Origin: Tretioscincus oriximinensis
Taxonomy: Eukaryota; Chordata; Lepidosauria; Squamata; Gymnophthalmidae
Length of the DNA stretch: 64,000 nt
NCBI GenBank assembly: GCA_022410635.1
Contig: JAJVDF010000782.1
Coordinates: 404,721-468,720 of the forward strand
Direction of reading: 5' to 3'
Both the position numbers and the translations under genes were made by a program. Shown here piece by piece: positions 61,601 through 64,000 of this stretch (its first letter is position 1; each line of letters begins with the position of its first letter). The notes beneath the pieces are model-generated. The model did no database searches and was not told the origin of the DNA. It saw only the letters and a program-made list of their open reading frames with translations.

Positions 61601-64000
61601 TTATTCATTTGTCTTGATTGAGTGAAAATTTGATAAAATAACAAAGTTTGTACTGAACTGAAGCAAAAGCTTCCAAACTCTTCTCCCCACCCCAATTGTG
61701 GTGGACTTGACTTGGGACAGTGGAAATCTATGAGTTGGGAAAAGTCATGGTTAATGTATTATCAGAAGTCACCCATGTTGGAGACTATTATCCTTGCATC
61801 TGACAGTGAGGACCATCTGGAATGCAATTGGCCAAATAAATAGGGCTTAACAATTATGCCAGTGTCTGGTTCATTCTACTGGGGTTGTAATTGGGCCAGA
61901 TTCTCTGAAACATCTCAATCAGGCCTACATCTGACCTTTGGAGGGTCTTTTTACAATCTGGCTTTGCTTTTCTGCATTACAGGTTTATAAAAAAATAATG
62001 TGAATTCTGGAAAATGGTATGCTTGACCTTTCCCACACCAACGTAATACATTCCTACATGCCATGTTTGTGAAAAGATGTTATTGTTACTGGCATATTTA
62101 TTTGTATACTGTCTTTCCAAGAACGTTTAAAGTGGTTAAGAGCAACAGAAAATGCAAAACAGTACAAAGTGCAGTATAATGTTAAACAGAACATACACAA
62201 AATGCATATGATATGTATAGAATACAATTTTTAAAATAACTCAGTCTGTTAAAGGACACTGGACAGGATCAGCAGCCTGTGACTTATATTACTGGTTCCT
62301 GGTATCCAATCCTGAAGTGAACTTGCCAAAGCAGCTTCTGGAGGCAACAACAATCTTAGTAACATCAACACTGGCTCTGTCTTGGGCTCTTTTATTCCAG
62401 GGTTTCTGGGTTCCCAATCACCCAAAATAATTGAAATGATGGTGCTGTACTTGATTAGAGGGGGGGGGGGGAATCAATATCCAGTGCATTTAGCCTGGTG
62501 TAAACCTTTCCTTTTGTATTGGAATATGCCCAGACATTTTAAGACATTAAAGTTTAATAGNCCAGTTGGAACAATATGTTTGTGTGTTAAAACAAGCATA
62601 AATCTATTAAGCAAGGTTCATCTATCAGACCTGGTTAAGAAACCGTAAATCTATTAAGCTAGGCTTGCTTATCAGGCCTAGTTAAGCAACTGGAAATCTA
62701 TTAAGCAAGGGTCATCTATCAGGGCTGGCTGTTCCCAATCGCTTTATGCCTTTGCTTGAGGCACTAAATTCAATTAGAATTCCTCATTGTGTCTAAAAAA
62801 GAGAAGCATTATTTAACAGGGTTACCAAATAGAATCTGGATAGAAGTTTGAATATTTAATGGGTGTGAAAAGGTGACACACACCTTCCCCCAAGTGCAGT
62901 AGGCATTAGAAACTACATCTGGTGAAATGTCCTCTCTTCTATAACAATTAAAAGTATAAACTTCTATCCCAGATTTTATCCAGTAAAATGCATGCTGTCT
63001 GGCACACAATGTCCATCTGATTTTTAAGATCTTGTACGCATAGCACTTGATACATTTCAGTACACATCTCCTCCACTTACAGATTTTTAGTCTCTGGTGG
63101 TTTATCTTCGCACTTTCAAGACTTTTAATTTATTCTTTGTTATTTGCTAACATTCTTGTGGCTTGTGCAAATGACAGTGATGAAATGAAATATAATAAAA
63201 CAAAAACCAGTGTAGCTTTCATCTTGACCTTGAAGAGTCAATTTTGTAGCACTTGTATTTTCTTTCTTTCCTTCCTTCCTACCTTCTTCCCTTCCTTCCA
63301 GGCTAACATCAAAGAAGTTGATGTGTCTATACCAGCTAAACTGCATAATTCACTGATTGGCGCAAAGGGGCGGCTGGTGCGTTCCATCATGGAGGAATGT
63401 GGTGGAGTACACATCCACTTCCCTTCAGAGGGCTCAGGCAGTGATAAGGTCACAATACGAGGGCCTGGCGAGGAGGTGGAGAAAGCAAAGCGCCAGCTAC
63501 TGCATTTAGCTGAAGAGAAGGTACTAATTACTTACTTCCTGAAGAGGTAGTGGGTAGCTAACAGCTTAGATAGTTTCAAGACAGGACTACACAGGTTTAT
63601 GGACATCAAGGGTATAAATGGATACTAGGATGGATGTCTGGATGTTGCCTCCAGGATGGAGCAACAGGCAGGATTCCTGAGATACCATTTGCAGGGAGTC
63701 ATGAACAGGNNCATATTTTGCTTTCCTCTGTTCAGACTGCCCAGGTACATCTGGTGGGCCTCTGTGTAAGACAGAATGCTGGACTGGATGGGCTGTGGCC
63801 TGATCCCATATGGCTCTTCTTATGTTTTTATGTTCTTAACTCTTAACAGCTCAGCTTAGAACAGCATCTGAAGATAACTTTGGAGAAAAGTGTCACCTCC
63901 CATTCTTTTGTGTCCTTGATCATATTGATACAGATGTCCTGTATCTTAGGTGGGAACCTAAGCCCTGGGAAGCGGATCAGAACTGCAGAATTGTTTATTC
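31533..64000 (+). CDS. HDLBP: HDLBP (vigilin), 5' part of gene, 15 exons, open at right edge
   Basis: Vigilin is a large cytoplasmic RNA-binding protein of tandem KH domains. The family is linked to ribosome/ER-associated mRNAs, tRNA transport, mRNA stability and sterol/lipoprotein metabolism. Fifteen exons with AG acceptors and GT donors (one GC donor) join into one open frame of 720 codons starting [18 protein letters not shown], the recognisable vigilin N-terminus. Domains by residue: tail 1-75, degenerate KH 76-147, then KH domains with GxxG loops at 164 (GKNG), 236 (GAFN, degenerate), 309 (GPKG), 378 (GKKG), 449 (GKNG), 521 (GQKG), 595 (GKGG) and 667 (GAKG). The family usually has 14-15 KH domains and about 1,270 residues, so a little over half is here. 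I know of no close paralogue with this arrangement. Confidence 0.97.
31870..32050. repeat. Fold-back family P2 copy (intron 1)
   Basis: AAAGAAGTAGCTGTGTTAGT then GAGACTAACAAGAAAAAGGT near 31,932 is mirrored by AACCTTTTTCTTGTTAATCT near 31,998. Arms of about 20 bp or more. Confidence 0.65.
32340..32635 (-). repeat. CR1 3' end nested in a P2 copy (intron 1)
   Basis: P2 sequence TTTTAGAAACTAACAAGAAA (from about 32,358) breaks off at about 32,380, where a reversed CR1 3' end begins (AAGAACATAAGAGGAGCCCT). P2 resumes at about 32,592 (ATGAGCTAGATAAAGG, GAAGAAGTAGG). The nesting shows P2 is older than this CR1 insertion. A short SINE-like piece with ACCTTGGGCTAATCACAG follows at about 32,644. Confidence 0.65.
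32690..32812. repeat. Pyrimidine-rich low-complexity tract (intron 1)
   Basis: T/C-rich tract with runs of TTTTTTT and CTCCT. Confidence 0.7.
32825..33545 (-). mobile_element. 5'-truncated CR1 LINE with end of ORF2 (intron 1)
   Basis: The minus strand from about 33,509 to 33,204 encodes the C-terminal CR1 ORF2 stretch: [49 protein letters not shown]. The 3'UTR follows (to 32,828), ending in the ATGTTCTTATGTTC type terminus. It is the longest CR1 copy in the window, but has no reverse-transcriptase core or endonuclease. Confidence 0.85.
33546..33799. other. Rest of intron 1 before exon 2
   Basis: A short P2 scrap (TATGGCTACTTCTTG, 33,607) is present. Nothing else recognised. Confidence 0.3.
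33800..33948 (+). CDS. HDLBP: Vigilin coding exon 2
   Basis: The acceptor is TTGGCAG|GT. The two first bases complete codon 26. It encodes residues 26-75, including the proline-rich AFPPLPEK motif and the conserved [14 protein letters not shown] stretch before the first KH-like fold. The donor is CAG|GTGAAT, phase 0. The first half, around the GVPEDE acidic stretch, is the least conserved part compared with the mammalian protein as I recall it. Confidence 0.95.
33949..34605. other. Start of intron 2, nothing recognised
   Basis: No repeat or gene recognised between the exon 2 donor and the L2-like fragment. Confidence 0.35.
34608..35010 (-). repeat. L2-like LINE 3' end (intron 2)
   Basis: TTTATTTATTTACATTTACA and ACTCTATACCTGAAAATCTT form the reversed tail, then a decayed 3' region including AAGGCCCTGATCCAGA near 34,975. 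Confidence 0.55.
35011..35825. other. Intron 2 stretch, nothing recognised
   Basis: No gene or named repeat seen before the TATC microsatellite. Confidence 0.3.
35828..35910. repeat. TATC/CATC microsatellite, left part (intron 2)
   Basis: Repeats of TATC and CATC. The same simple repeat resumes at 37,438 on the far side of the LINE. Confidence 0.85.
35911..37437 (-). mobile_element. 5'-truncated L2-like LINE with reverse transcriptase (intron 2)
   Basis: Minus strand. 37,434-37,060 encodes the RT N-terminal part with [16 protein letters not shown] and the motif A stretch [14 protein letters not shown]. 36,990-35,989 (333 residues) carries [10 protein letters not shown], the active-site [34 protein letters not shown] and [11 protein letters not shown]. 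This is typical of L2-like members of the CR1 superfamily. The frame is broken between 37,060 and 36,990. The endonuclease region is missing, so the copy is dead. The 3' tail at 35,911-35,975 is shared with the SINE at 4,193. Confidence 0.88.
37438..37475. repeat. TATC microsatellite, right part (intron 2)
   Basis: CTATCTATCTCTATC units directly abut the LINE 5' truncation point and continue the simple repeat seen at 35,828. Confidence 0.85.
37476..38311. other. End of intron 2
   Basis: A degraded P2 copy is likely around 37,510-37,770 (TTTTTCTTGTTGGTGCTAC near 37,740). Otherwise unique-looking. Confidence 0.35.
38312..38527 (+). CDS. HDLBP: Vigilin coding exon 3: degenerate first KH domain
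   Basis: The acceptor is TTTATAG|GTG and the donor CAG|GTGGGT. The exon is 216 nt, phase 0 at both ends, residues 76-147. It encodes a KH-like fold that starts VFHVPLEER and ends [20 protein letters not shown]. No GxxG loop is seen where an RNA-contacting loop would be, so this is the degenerate KH domain of vigilin (KH1 in the 15-domain count). One exon carries the whole domain. Confidence 0.96.
38620..38740 (-). mobile_element. BovB/RTE 3' fragment (intron 3)
   Basis: The + strand reads TTGTTGTTCAGTCATTTCTG, GATCTCATGAACCATAACAG, CTTCCTGAAGTCTGACTAGA. This is the reversed 3' end of a BovB-type LINE. A second BovB fragment is at 7,775. Confidence 0.75.
38741..40690. other. Intron 3: long unassigned AT-rich block
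   Basis: About 1.9 kb without any repeat I recognise. It includes a 129-residue minus-strand ORF (39,982-40,371) with no domain. AATTAA/TAATTAAG motifs cluster at 40,490-40,530. It may be an old, single-copy region. Confidence 0.35.
40695..40978. mobile_element. hAT-type MITE (intron 3)
   Basis: Left GGGTTGGGGAACCTT and right TTAAGTTCCCCACACCT are near inverted ends. The interior has CCAGGGGCCATTTGGATATT, typical of hAT non-autonomous elements with the GGGGAACCTTTTTTCTGCC start. The target duplication is not clear because a SINE abuts the right end. Confidence 0.65.
40978..41200 (+). repeat. tRNA-derived SINE with RTE-type tail (intron 3)
   Basis: Head TTAGAAAGTCAGACTTTTAT, body TGGGTGACCTTGGGTTAGTC and CTCTCAGCCCCACCTACTTT, tail TATAAGCCTCTTTGATTCC then GAGAAAAGCTCTTCTT. 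It shares its head with 4,193 but carries the tail type of 14,670. Confidence 0.65.
41201..41918. other. End of intron 3, nothing recognised
   Basis: No named repeat or gene. Short ORFs lack domains. Confidence 0.35.
41919..42125 (+). CDS. HDLBP: Vigilin coding exon 4: KH domain with GKNG loop
   Basis: The acceptor is TTTCCAG|GCT and the donor CAG|GTAGGT. The exon is 207 nt, residues 148-216. The KH core is [17 protein letters not shown] with GKNG at residues 164-167, followed by the beta strand [10 protein letters not shown] and [15 protein letters not shown]. This is a canonical, probably RNA-competent KH domain held in a single exon. Confidence 0.97.
42210..42480 (-). repeat. tRNA-derived SINE with RTE-type tail (intron 4)
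   Basis: TGGTTCTTATACCCCGCCCT, TCTGAGTGGCTTACACAGT, GAATAACTAAGCTGGTTAG and GAGGGCGCTCACCCCTCTCC. A reversed copy of the 11,095 family. Confidence 0.65.
42545..43215 (-). repeat. CR1 3' fragments around a P2 copy (intron 4)
   Basis: Reversed CR1 pieces lie at about 42,545-42,720 (CCACCAATTGCTTTTGGGCA) and 43,050-43,215 (CACCTGCTCTTAATTCTCTG, AACCTCTTCTGGTAGTAAAG). Between them is a P2-like piece starting GTGTCTCATAGCATCTTATA and ending near 43,030. The order suggests one CR1 interrupted by, or flanking, P2. Confidence 0.5.
43216..44058. other. End of intron 4, nothing recognised
   Basis: No gene or named repeat. The minus-strand ORF across 43,794-44,213 is a shadow of exon 5. Confidence 0.35.
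44059..44274 (+). CDS. HDLBP: Vigilin coding exon 5: KH domain with degenerate loop
   Basis: The acceptor is ATTCCAG|GAT and the donor AAG|GTGGGT. The exon is 216 nt, residues 217-288. The loop reads GAFN (236-239) in place of GxxG. The mammalian protein also has a non-GxxG loop here (recalled, not checked), so this looks like an ancestral loss of RNA-contact residues and not damage. The rest ([23 protein letters not shown]) is well kept. Confidence 0.96.
44275..45040. other. Start of intron 5
   Basis: Only a short GCAT repeat (44,820-44,835) stands out. Confidence 0.35.
45046..45260 (-). repeat. L2-like LINE 3' end (intron 5)
   Basis: TTTATTTATTTATTTATTTA then CTCTACACCCAAAGATCTCA and CAGGGCGGAAAC. 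A reversed tail of the same type as 35,911. Confidence 0.65.
45298..45470. repeat. Fold-back family P2 copy (intron 5)
   Basis: GGGGGTCTCATAGCACCTTG, ACAAATCTACTTCTTCAGGC, then the mirrored ATCGTTAGTCTGTAAGATGC and GACTAACACAGCTGTTTCTT. Confidence 0.6.
45947..46153 (+). CDS. HDLBP: Vigilin coding exon 6: KH domain with GPKG loop
   Basis: The acceptor is CTTCCAG|AAG and the donor AAG|GTAGGG. The exon is 207 nt, residues 289-357. It starts with the basic run KRK, which joins to DK at the end of exon 5. The KH core is [16 protein letters not shown] with GPKG at 309-312, then [20 protein letters not shown]. Phase 0 at both ends. Confidence 0.96.
46295..46625 (-). repeat. L2-like LINE 3' end (intron 6)
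   Basis: ACCCTGTACCCAAAGGTCTC and AGAGCAGTTAATAACAAT form the reversed tail, then TTTCAGCAAAAGGCTGAAAA and a decayed C-terminal region to about 46,620. Confidence 0.55.
46626..48112. other. Rest of intron 6
   Basis: 47,400-47,775 ends in GTTTGTAAAATAATTTTT and an A-run, as a LINE-1 type 3' end would, and has a 71-residue basic ORF. The assignment is weak. Nothing else recognised. Confidence 0.3.
48113..48220 (+). CDS. HDLBP: Vigilin coding exon 7: first half of KH domain, GC donor
   Basis: The acceptor is CATTCAG|GCA. The exon is 108 nt, residues 358-393, ending in ITQQLPK. The loop GKKG is at 378-381. The donor is AAG|GCAAGT, a GC donor with otherwise perfect consensus. Using the nearest GT, 4 nt downstream, would shift the frame, whereas the GC site joins exactly to [11 protein letters not shown] in exon 8. 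The domain is split between exons 7 and 8. Confidence 0.95.
48221..48825. other. Start of intron 7 (GC donor) to DIRS left end
   Basis: The first six bases GCAAGT form the GC donor. At 48,535-48,605 a plus-strand L2-like tail (CTGCCCTGAGAGCTTCGGAT, then AAATAAATATA) is present. The rest is unassigned. Confidence 0.5.
48826..48952 (+). repeat. DIRS left inverted terminal repeat
   Basis: It begins GTTCCCTGGATCTAGGAGGT and runs to CCCAGTCCTTCTG. Reversed, it matches 54,403-54,528 with roughly ten differences. Confidence 0.92.
48995..51160 (+). pseudogene. DIRS ORF1 (gag-like), broken
   Basis: In order: an N-terminal piece from about 49,006 ([12 protein letters not shown]) ending at a stop at 49,291-49,293; a continuation in the same frame ([22 protein letters not shown]); a basic block at about 49,855-49,995 ([21 protein letters not shown]); an acidic Ser/Asp block near 50,220-50,390; and a C-terminal domain at 50,579-51,070 ([38 protein letters not shown]). 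Pieces are in different frames and contain Ns. The layout and the C-terminal domain resemble DIRS gag, for which no enzymatic role is known. Confidence 0.75.
51314..52089 (+). pseudogene. DIRS reverse transcriptase
   Basis: The longest intact block of the element; the frame is open from about 51,314. Motif A is [14 protein letters not shown] (catalytic Asp). Motif B is [14 protein letters not shown], less conserved than usual. Motif C is [13 protein letters not shown] with the YLDD box intact, followed by [13 protein letters not shown] stop at 52,087 cuts it off before RNase H, which is normally in the same ORF. The sequence type is that of DIRS/Ngaro RT, distinct from LINE RT. Confidence 0.88.
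52200..52960 (+). pseudogene. DIRS RNase H and following domain, broken
   Basis: RNase H marks are [12 protein letters not shown] (first catalytic Asp), GVWS, and [13 protein letters not shown] (Glu) just after an in-frame stop near 52,423. A frame change falls at about 52,507 in the FTD stretch. 52,562-52,858 reads [30 protein letters not shown] and [12 protein letters not shown], the conserved stretch after RNase H in DIRS ORFs. I cannot say from sequence alone whether this includes the methyltransferase-like domain of some DIRS elements. Confidence 0.8.
53194..53988 (+). pseudogene. DIRS tyrosine recombinase, active-site remnant
   Basis: The open frame of 264 residues has a first catalytic Arg in [12 protein letters not shown], a C-terminal ATWSTPNTF (the H/W position) and GHYKLE (nucleophile Tyr). 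The HxxR box expected before DICEAATW is not there: the stretch reads [20 protein letters not shown] and seems short by several residues. The enzyme normally joins circular element DNA to the target without duplication. This copy should be inactive even though its frame is open. Confidence 0.85.
54037..54127 (+). repeat. DIRS internal complementary region
   Basis: 54,037-54,072 is the reverse complement of the element's left end. 54,073-54,108 is the reverse complement of its right extension (CACCCCATTATCATACTTAC). Together they match the joined right-to-left ends, as in DIRS circular intermediates. 54,109-54,127 (GGAGGTAAGTCATGCC) adds a hairpin with 54,041-54,060. Confidence 0.88.
54403..54563 (+). 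repeat. DIRS right inverted terminal repeat with extension
   Basis: 54,403-54,528 is the inverted copy of the left terminus. 54,529-54,563 (CACCCCAAGGTAAGTATGAT to GGTGTTCC) is present only at the right end and is complementary to part of 54,073-54,108. A longer right terminus is typical of DIRS-1-like elements. Confidence 0.88.
54564..55334. other. End of intron 7 with a splice-bounded stretch
   Basis: 54,734-55,011 (278 nt) is framed by a strong acceptor (CCCCTTTTTCAG) and a strong donor (GTGAGT). Inclusion would shift the vigilin frame. No protein family recognised. Confidence 0.35.
55335..55439 (+). CDS. HDLBP: Vigilin coding exon 8: second half of split KH domain
   Basis: The acceptor is TTTTTTAG|GTT and the donor TTG|GTGAGC. 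The exon is 105 nt, residues 394-428, [20 protein letters not shown] to IQEIIRDL. It completes the KH domain begun in exon 7. It lies about 770 bp downstream of the DIRS insertion that expands intron 7. Confidence 0.95.
55440..56569. other. Intron 8, nothing recognised
   Basis: No named repeat. 55,890-56,250 includes GAAGTCTTTAAACAGAAGCT and GGTTGGACCCATTGACATCC, possibly a degraded LINE-type 3'UTR. Confidence 0.35.
56570..56648 (+). CDS. HDLBP: Vigilin coding exon 9: start of KH domain with GKNG loop
   Basis: The acceptor is CCTTAATAG|CTT and the donor ACA|GTGAGT. The exon is 79 nt, residues 429-454 plus one base of Ile 455. It encodes [13 protein letters not shown] and [11 protein letters not shown], with GKNG at 449-452. 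The phase 1 intron falls two residues after the loop, so the exon carries only the first strand, helix and loop. Confidence 0.95.
56855..57030. repeat. Fold-back family P2, best inverted copy (intron 9)
   Basis: 56,900-56,955 (AAGGGGCCAGTAGCATTTTG, GACTAACAAGAGAAA, GTGGCATAAG) pairs with its inverse at 56,973-57,027 (CTTATGCCACCCACTTTTCT, GTTAGTCTCAAAGTGCTACT). Arms of about 55 bp around a short centre should fold into a strong hairpin in the pre-mRNA. Confidence 0.8.
57357..57496 (+). CDS. HDLBP: Vigilin coding exon 10: rest of KH domain
   Basis: The acceptor is GTTGCAG|TC and the donor ATG|GTAAGC. The exon is 140 nt, residues 455-501. It continues [17 protein letters not shown], then [19 protein letters not shown]. 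The split codon (A|TC, Ile) restores the conserved ANINRIK stretch across the junction. Confidence 0.95.
57497..57849. other. Start of intron 10, nothing recognised
   Basis: No exon or known repeat seen. Confidence 0.3.
57850..58095 (-). repeat. CR1 3' fragment (intron 10)
   Basis: TAGTCCAGCATTCTGTCCCA, TCTCCCTGGGCATCTCGGAC and AACTCCCTGCAG. Reversed and decayed. Confidence 0.65.
58100..58415 (-). repeat. tRNA-derived SINE with (GAA)n tail (intron 10)
   Basis: Starts with (GAA)n, then TTGGTTCTTATACCCCGCTT, CTCAAAGCGGCTTCCAAGGG, AGCTGGGTTGGCTAGAGCTG, and ends at the head CCTAAGCGACTGAGCCA. The best-preserved copy of the family here. Confidence 0.75.
58638..58742 (+). CDS. HDLBP: Vigilin coding exon 11: first half of KH domain, GQKG loop
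   Basis: The acceptor is TTCCTAG|GAA and the donor GAG|GTATGG. The exon is 105 nt, residues 502-536, [20 protein letters not shown] to [14 protein letters not shown] ending (here [10 protein letters not shown]). GQKG is at 521-524. The intron falls at the same place in the KH fold as the intron after exon 7. Confidence 0.95.
58815..58960. repeat. Fold-back family P2 copy (intron 11)
   Basis: AAGTCCAACAAGAGGTTTTT and GTAGCACTTGGGGACTGAC are mirrored by AAGTGCTACAAGCCTCCTTG. Confidence 0.6.
59145..59235. repeat. Fold-back family P1, partial copy (intron 11)
   Basis: GGCTACAGCTTGGAATAGGG then TCTGCATGCCAGTGTAGACT, one arm and centre only. Confidence 0.5.
59236..59714. other. Rest of intron 11, nothing recognised
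   Basis: No repeat or gene named. Confidence 0.3.
59715..59828 (+). CDS. HDLBP: Vigilin coding exon 12: second half of KH domain
   Basis: The acceptor is TCTCCAG|GTT and the donor CTA|GTGAGT. The exon is 114 nt, residues 537-574, [19 protein letters not shown] then [17 protein letters not shown]. It is almost unchanged from the mammalian protein as recalled. Confidence 0.96.
59829..60265. other. Intron 12, nothing recognised
   Basis: A local direct duplication AGGCTGTTGGTCTTGAGTAC-like (60,080 and 60,100) is the only structure seen. Confidence 0.4.
60266..60352 (+). CDS. HDLBP: Vigilin coding exon 13: start of KH domain, GKGG loop
   Basis: The acceptor is TGTCTTAG|ATT and the donor AAG|GTAAAA. 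The exon is 87 nt, residues 575-603, [20 protein letters not shown] then GKGGANIKK, with the loop at 595-598. Like exon 9 it ends soon after the loop, leaving the rest of the domain to the next exon. Confidence 0.95.
60353..61142. other. Intron 13, nothing recognised
   Basis: AT-rich, no named repeat. Confidence 0.3.
61143..61274 (+). CDS. HDLBP: Vigilin coding exon 14: rest of KH domain
   Basis: The acceptor is CGCAATAG|ATT and the donor CTG|GTGGGT. The exon is 132 nt, residues 604-647, [20 protein letters not shown] then [18 protein letters not shown]. Phase 0 at both ends. Confidence 0.95.
61400..61560. repeat. Fold-back family P1 copy (intron 14)
   Basis: The left arm TTTATTCTGGGATACAAGGT and right arm ATATATTCCAGAATAAGATC are inverted. 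The centre has TGGTGCAGATTACAACAGGC. Confidence 0.55.
61561..62815. other. Intron 14 stretch
   Basis: 62,095-62,260 looks like a decayed LINE tail (TATTTGTATACTGTCTTTCC). 62,460-62,472 is a G-run. 62,590-62,720 has three copies of an AAATCTATTAAGC(A/T)AGG motif spaced about 55-60 bp. Confidence 0.4.
62820..62995. repeat. Fold-back family P3 copy (intron 14)
   Basis: Arms at 62,838-62,862 and 62,939-62,969 are inverted. The centre CATTAGAAACTACATCTGGT and GAAATGTCCTCTCTTCTA matches the copy at 29,585. Confidence 0.6.
63257..63298 (+). promoter_or_regulatory. CTTC/CTTT simple repeat acting as exon 15 polypyrimidine tract
   Basis: An almost unbroken run of C and T in 4-bp units leads directly into CCAG|GCT of exon 15. 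Confidence 0.75.
63302..63520 (+). CDS. HDLBP: Vigilin coding exon 15: KH domain with GAKG loop
   Basis: The acceptor is TTCCTTCCAG|GCT and the donor AAG|GTACTA. The exon is 219 nt, residues 648-720. The KH core is [20 protein letters not shown] with GAKG at 667-670, ending [11 protein letters not shown]. It is a single-exon KH domain. Its polypyrimidine tract is formed by a CTTC-type simple repeat. It is the last coding exon in the window; the gene continues beyond 64,000. Confidence 0.96.
63550..63845 (+). repeat. CR1 3' fragment (intron 15)
   Basis: Plus orientation: GGACATCAAGGGTATAAATG, GGATGTTGCCTCCAGGATGG, AATGCTGGACTGGATGGGCT, ending TCTTATGTTTTTATGTTCTTA. Among the least diverged CR1 ends here. 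Confidence 0.8.

Overview
The window is a vertebrate nuclear locus, most likely from a squamate reptile (lizard or snake). It carries the 5' part of one protein-coding gene on the + strand, HDLBP, which encodes vigilin, a cytoplasmic multi-KH RNA-binding protein. The squamate call rests on the repeat mix: 5'-truncated CR1 elements, L2-like LINEs, BovB/RTE fragments, tRNA-derived SINEs with GAA-rich tails, hAT MITEs and a DIRS retrotransposon. It is inference, and the species cannot be named from the sequence.

Layout. Positions 1-31,532 have no coding exon I can support. They hold upstream or 5'UTR-intron DNA: a G-rich start, many CR1/SINE/MITE copies, a tRNA-Ser(AGA)-like sequence on the minus strand (23,097-23,178), and a candidate non-coding 5'UTR exon (31,101-31,180). 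Vigilin coding starts at ATG 31,568. Fifteen exons are placed to the base (31,533-63,520). They join into one open frame of 2,160 nt, 720 codons, with introns in phase 0 except after exons 1 and 9 (phase 1). The encoded part has an N-terminal tail, a degenerate KH domain and eight further KH domains. The rest of the protein lies beyond the right edge.

The introns are full of repeats. Intron 2 contains a 1.5-kb L2-like LINE (minus strand) inserted inside a TATC microsatellite. Intron 7 has a non-canonical GC-AG boundary and contains a 5.7-kb DIRS element (about 48,826-54,563) in the same orientation as the gene. That element has inverted terminal repeats, an internal complementary region matching the joined ends, a gag-like region, an RT with an intact YLDD box, RNase H and a tyrosine recombinase. 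It is broken by stops and frameshifts and appears to have lost the recombinase HxxR motif.

Other structure includes a dimeric tandem array built from CR1 3' ends (about 11,960-12,790), three dispersed fold-back repeat families, a hAT MITE with a perfect 8-bp target duplication, two copies of a 29-nt hairpin resembling Helitron 3' ends, and a duplicated four-exon/two-KH module in vigilin. Isolated single Ns occur throughout, but none falls in a vigilin coding exon.
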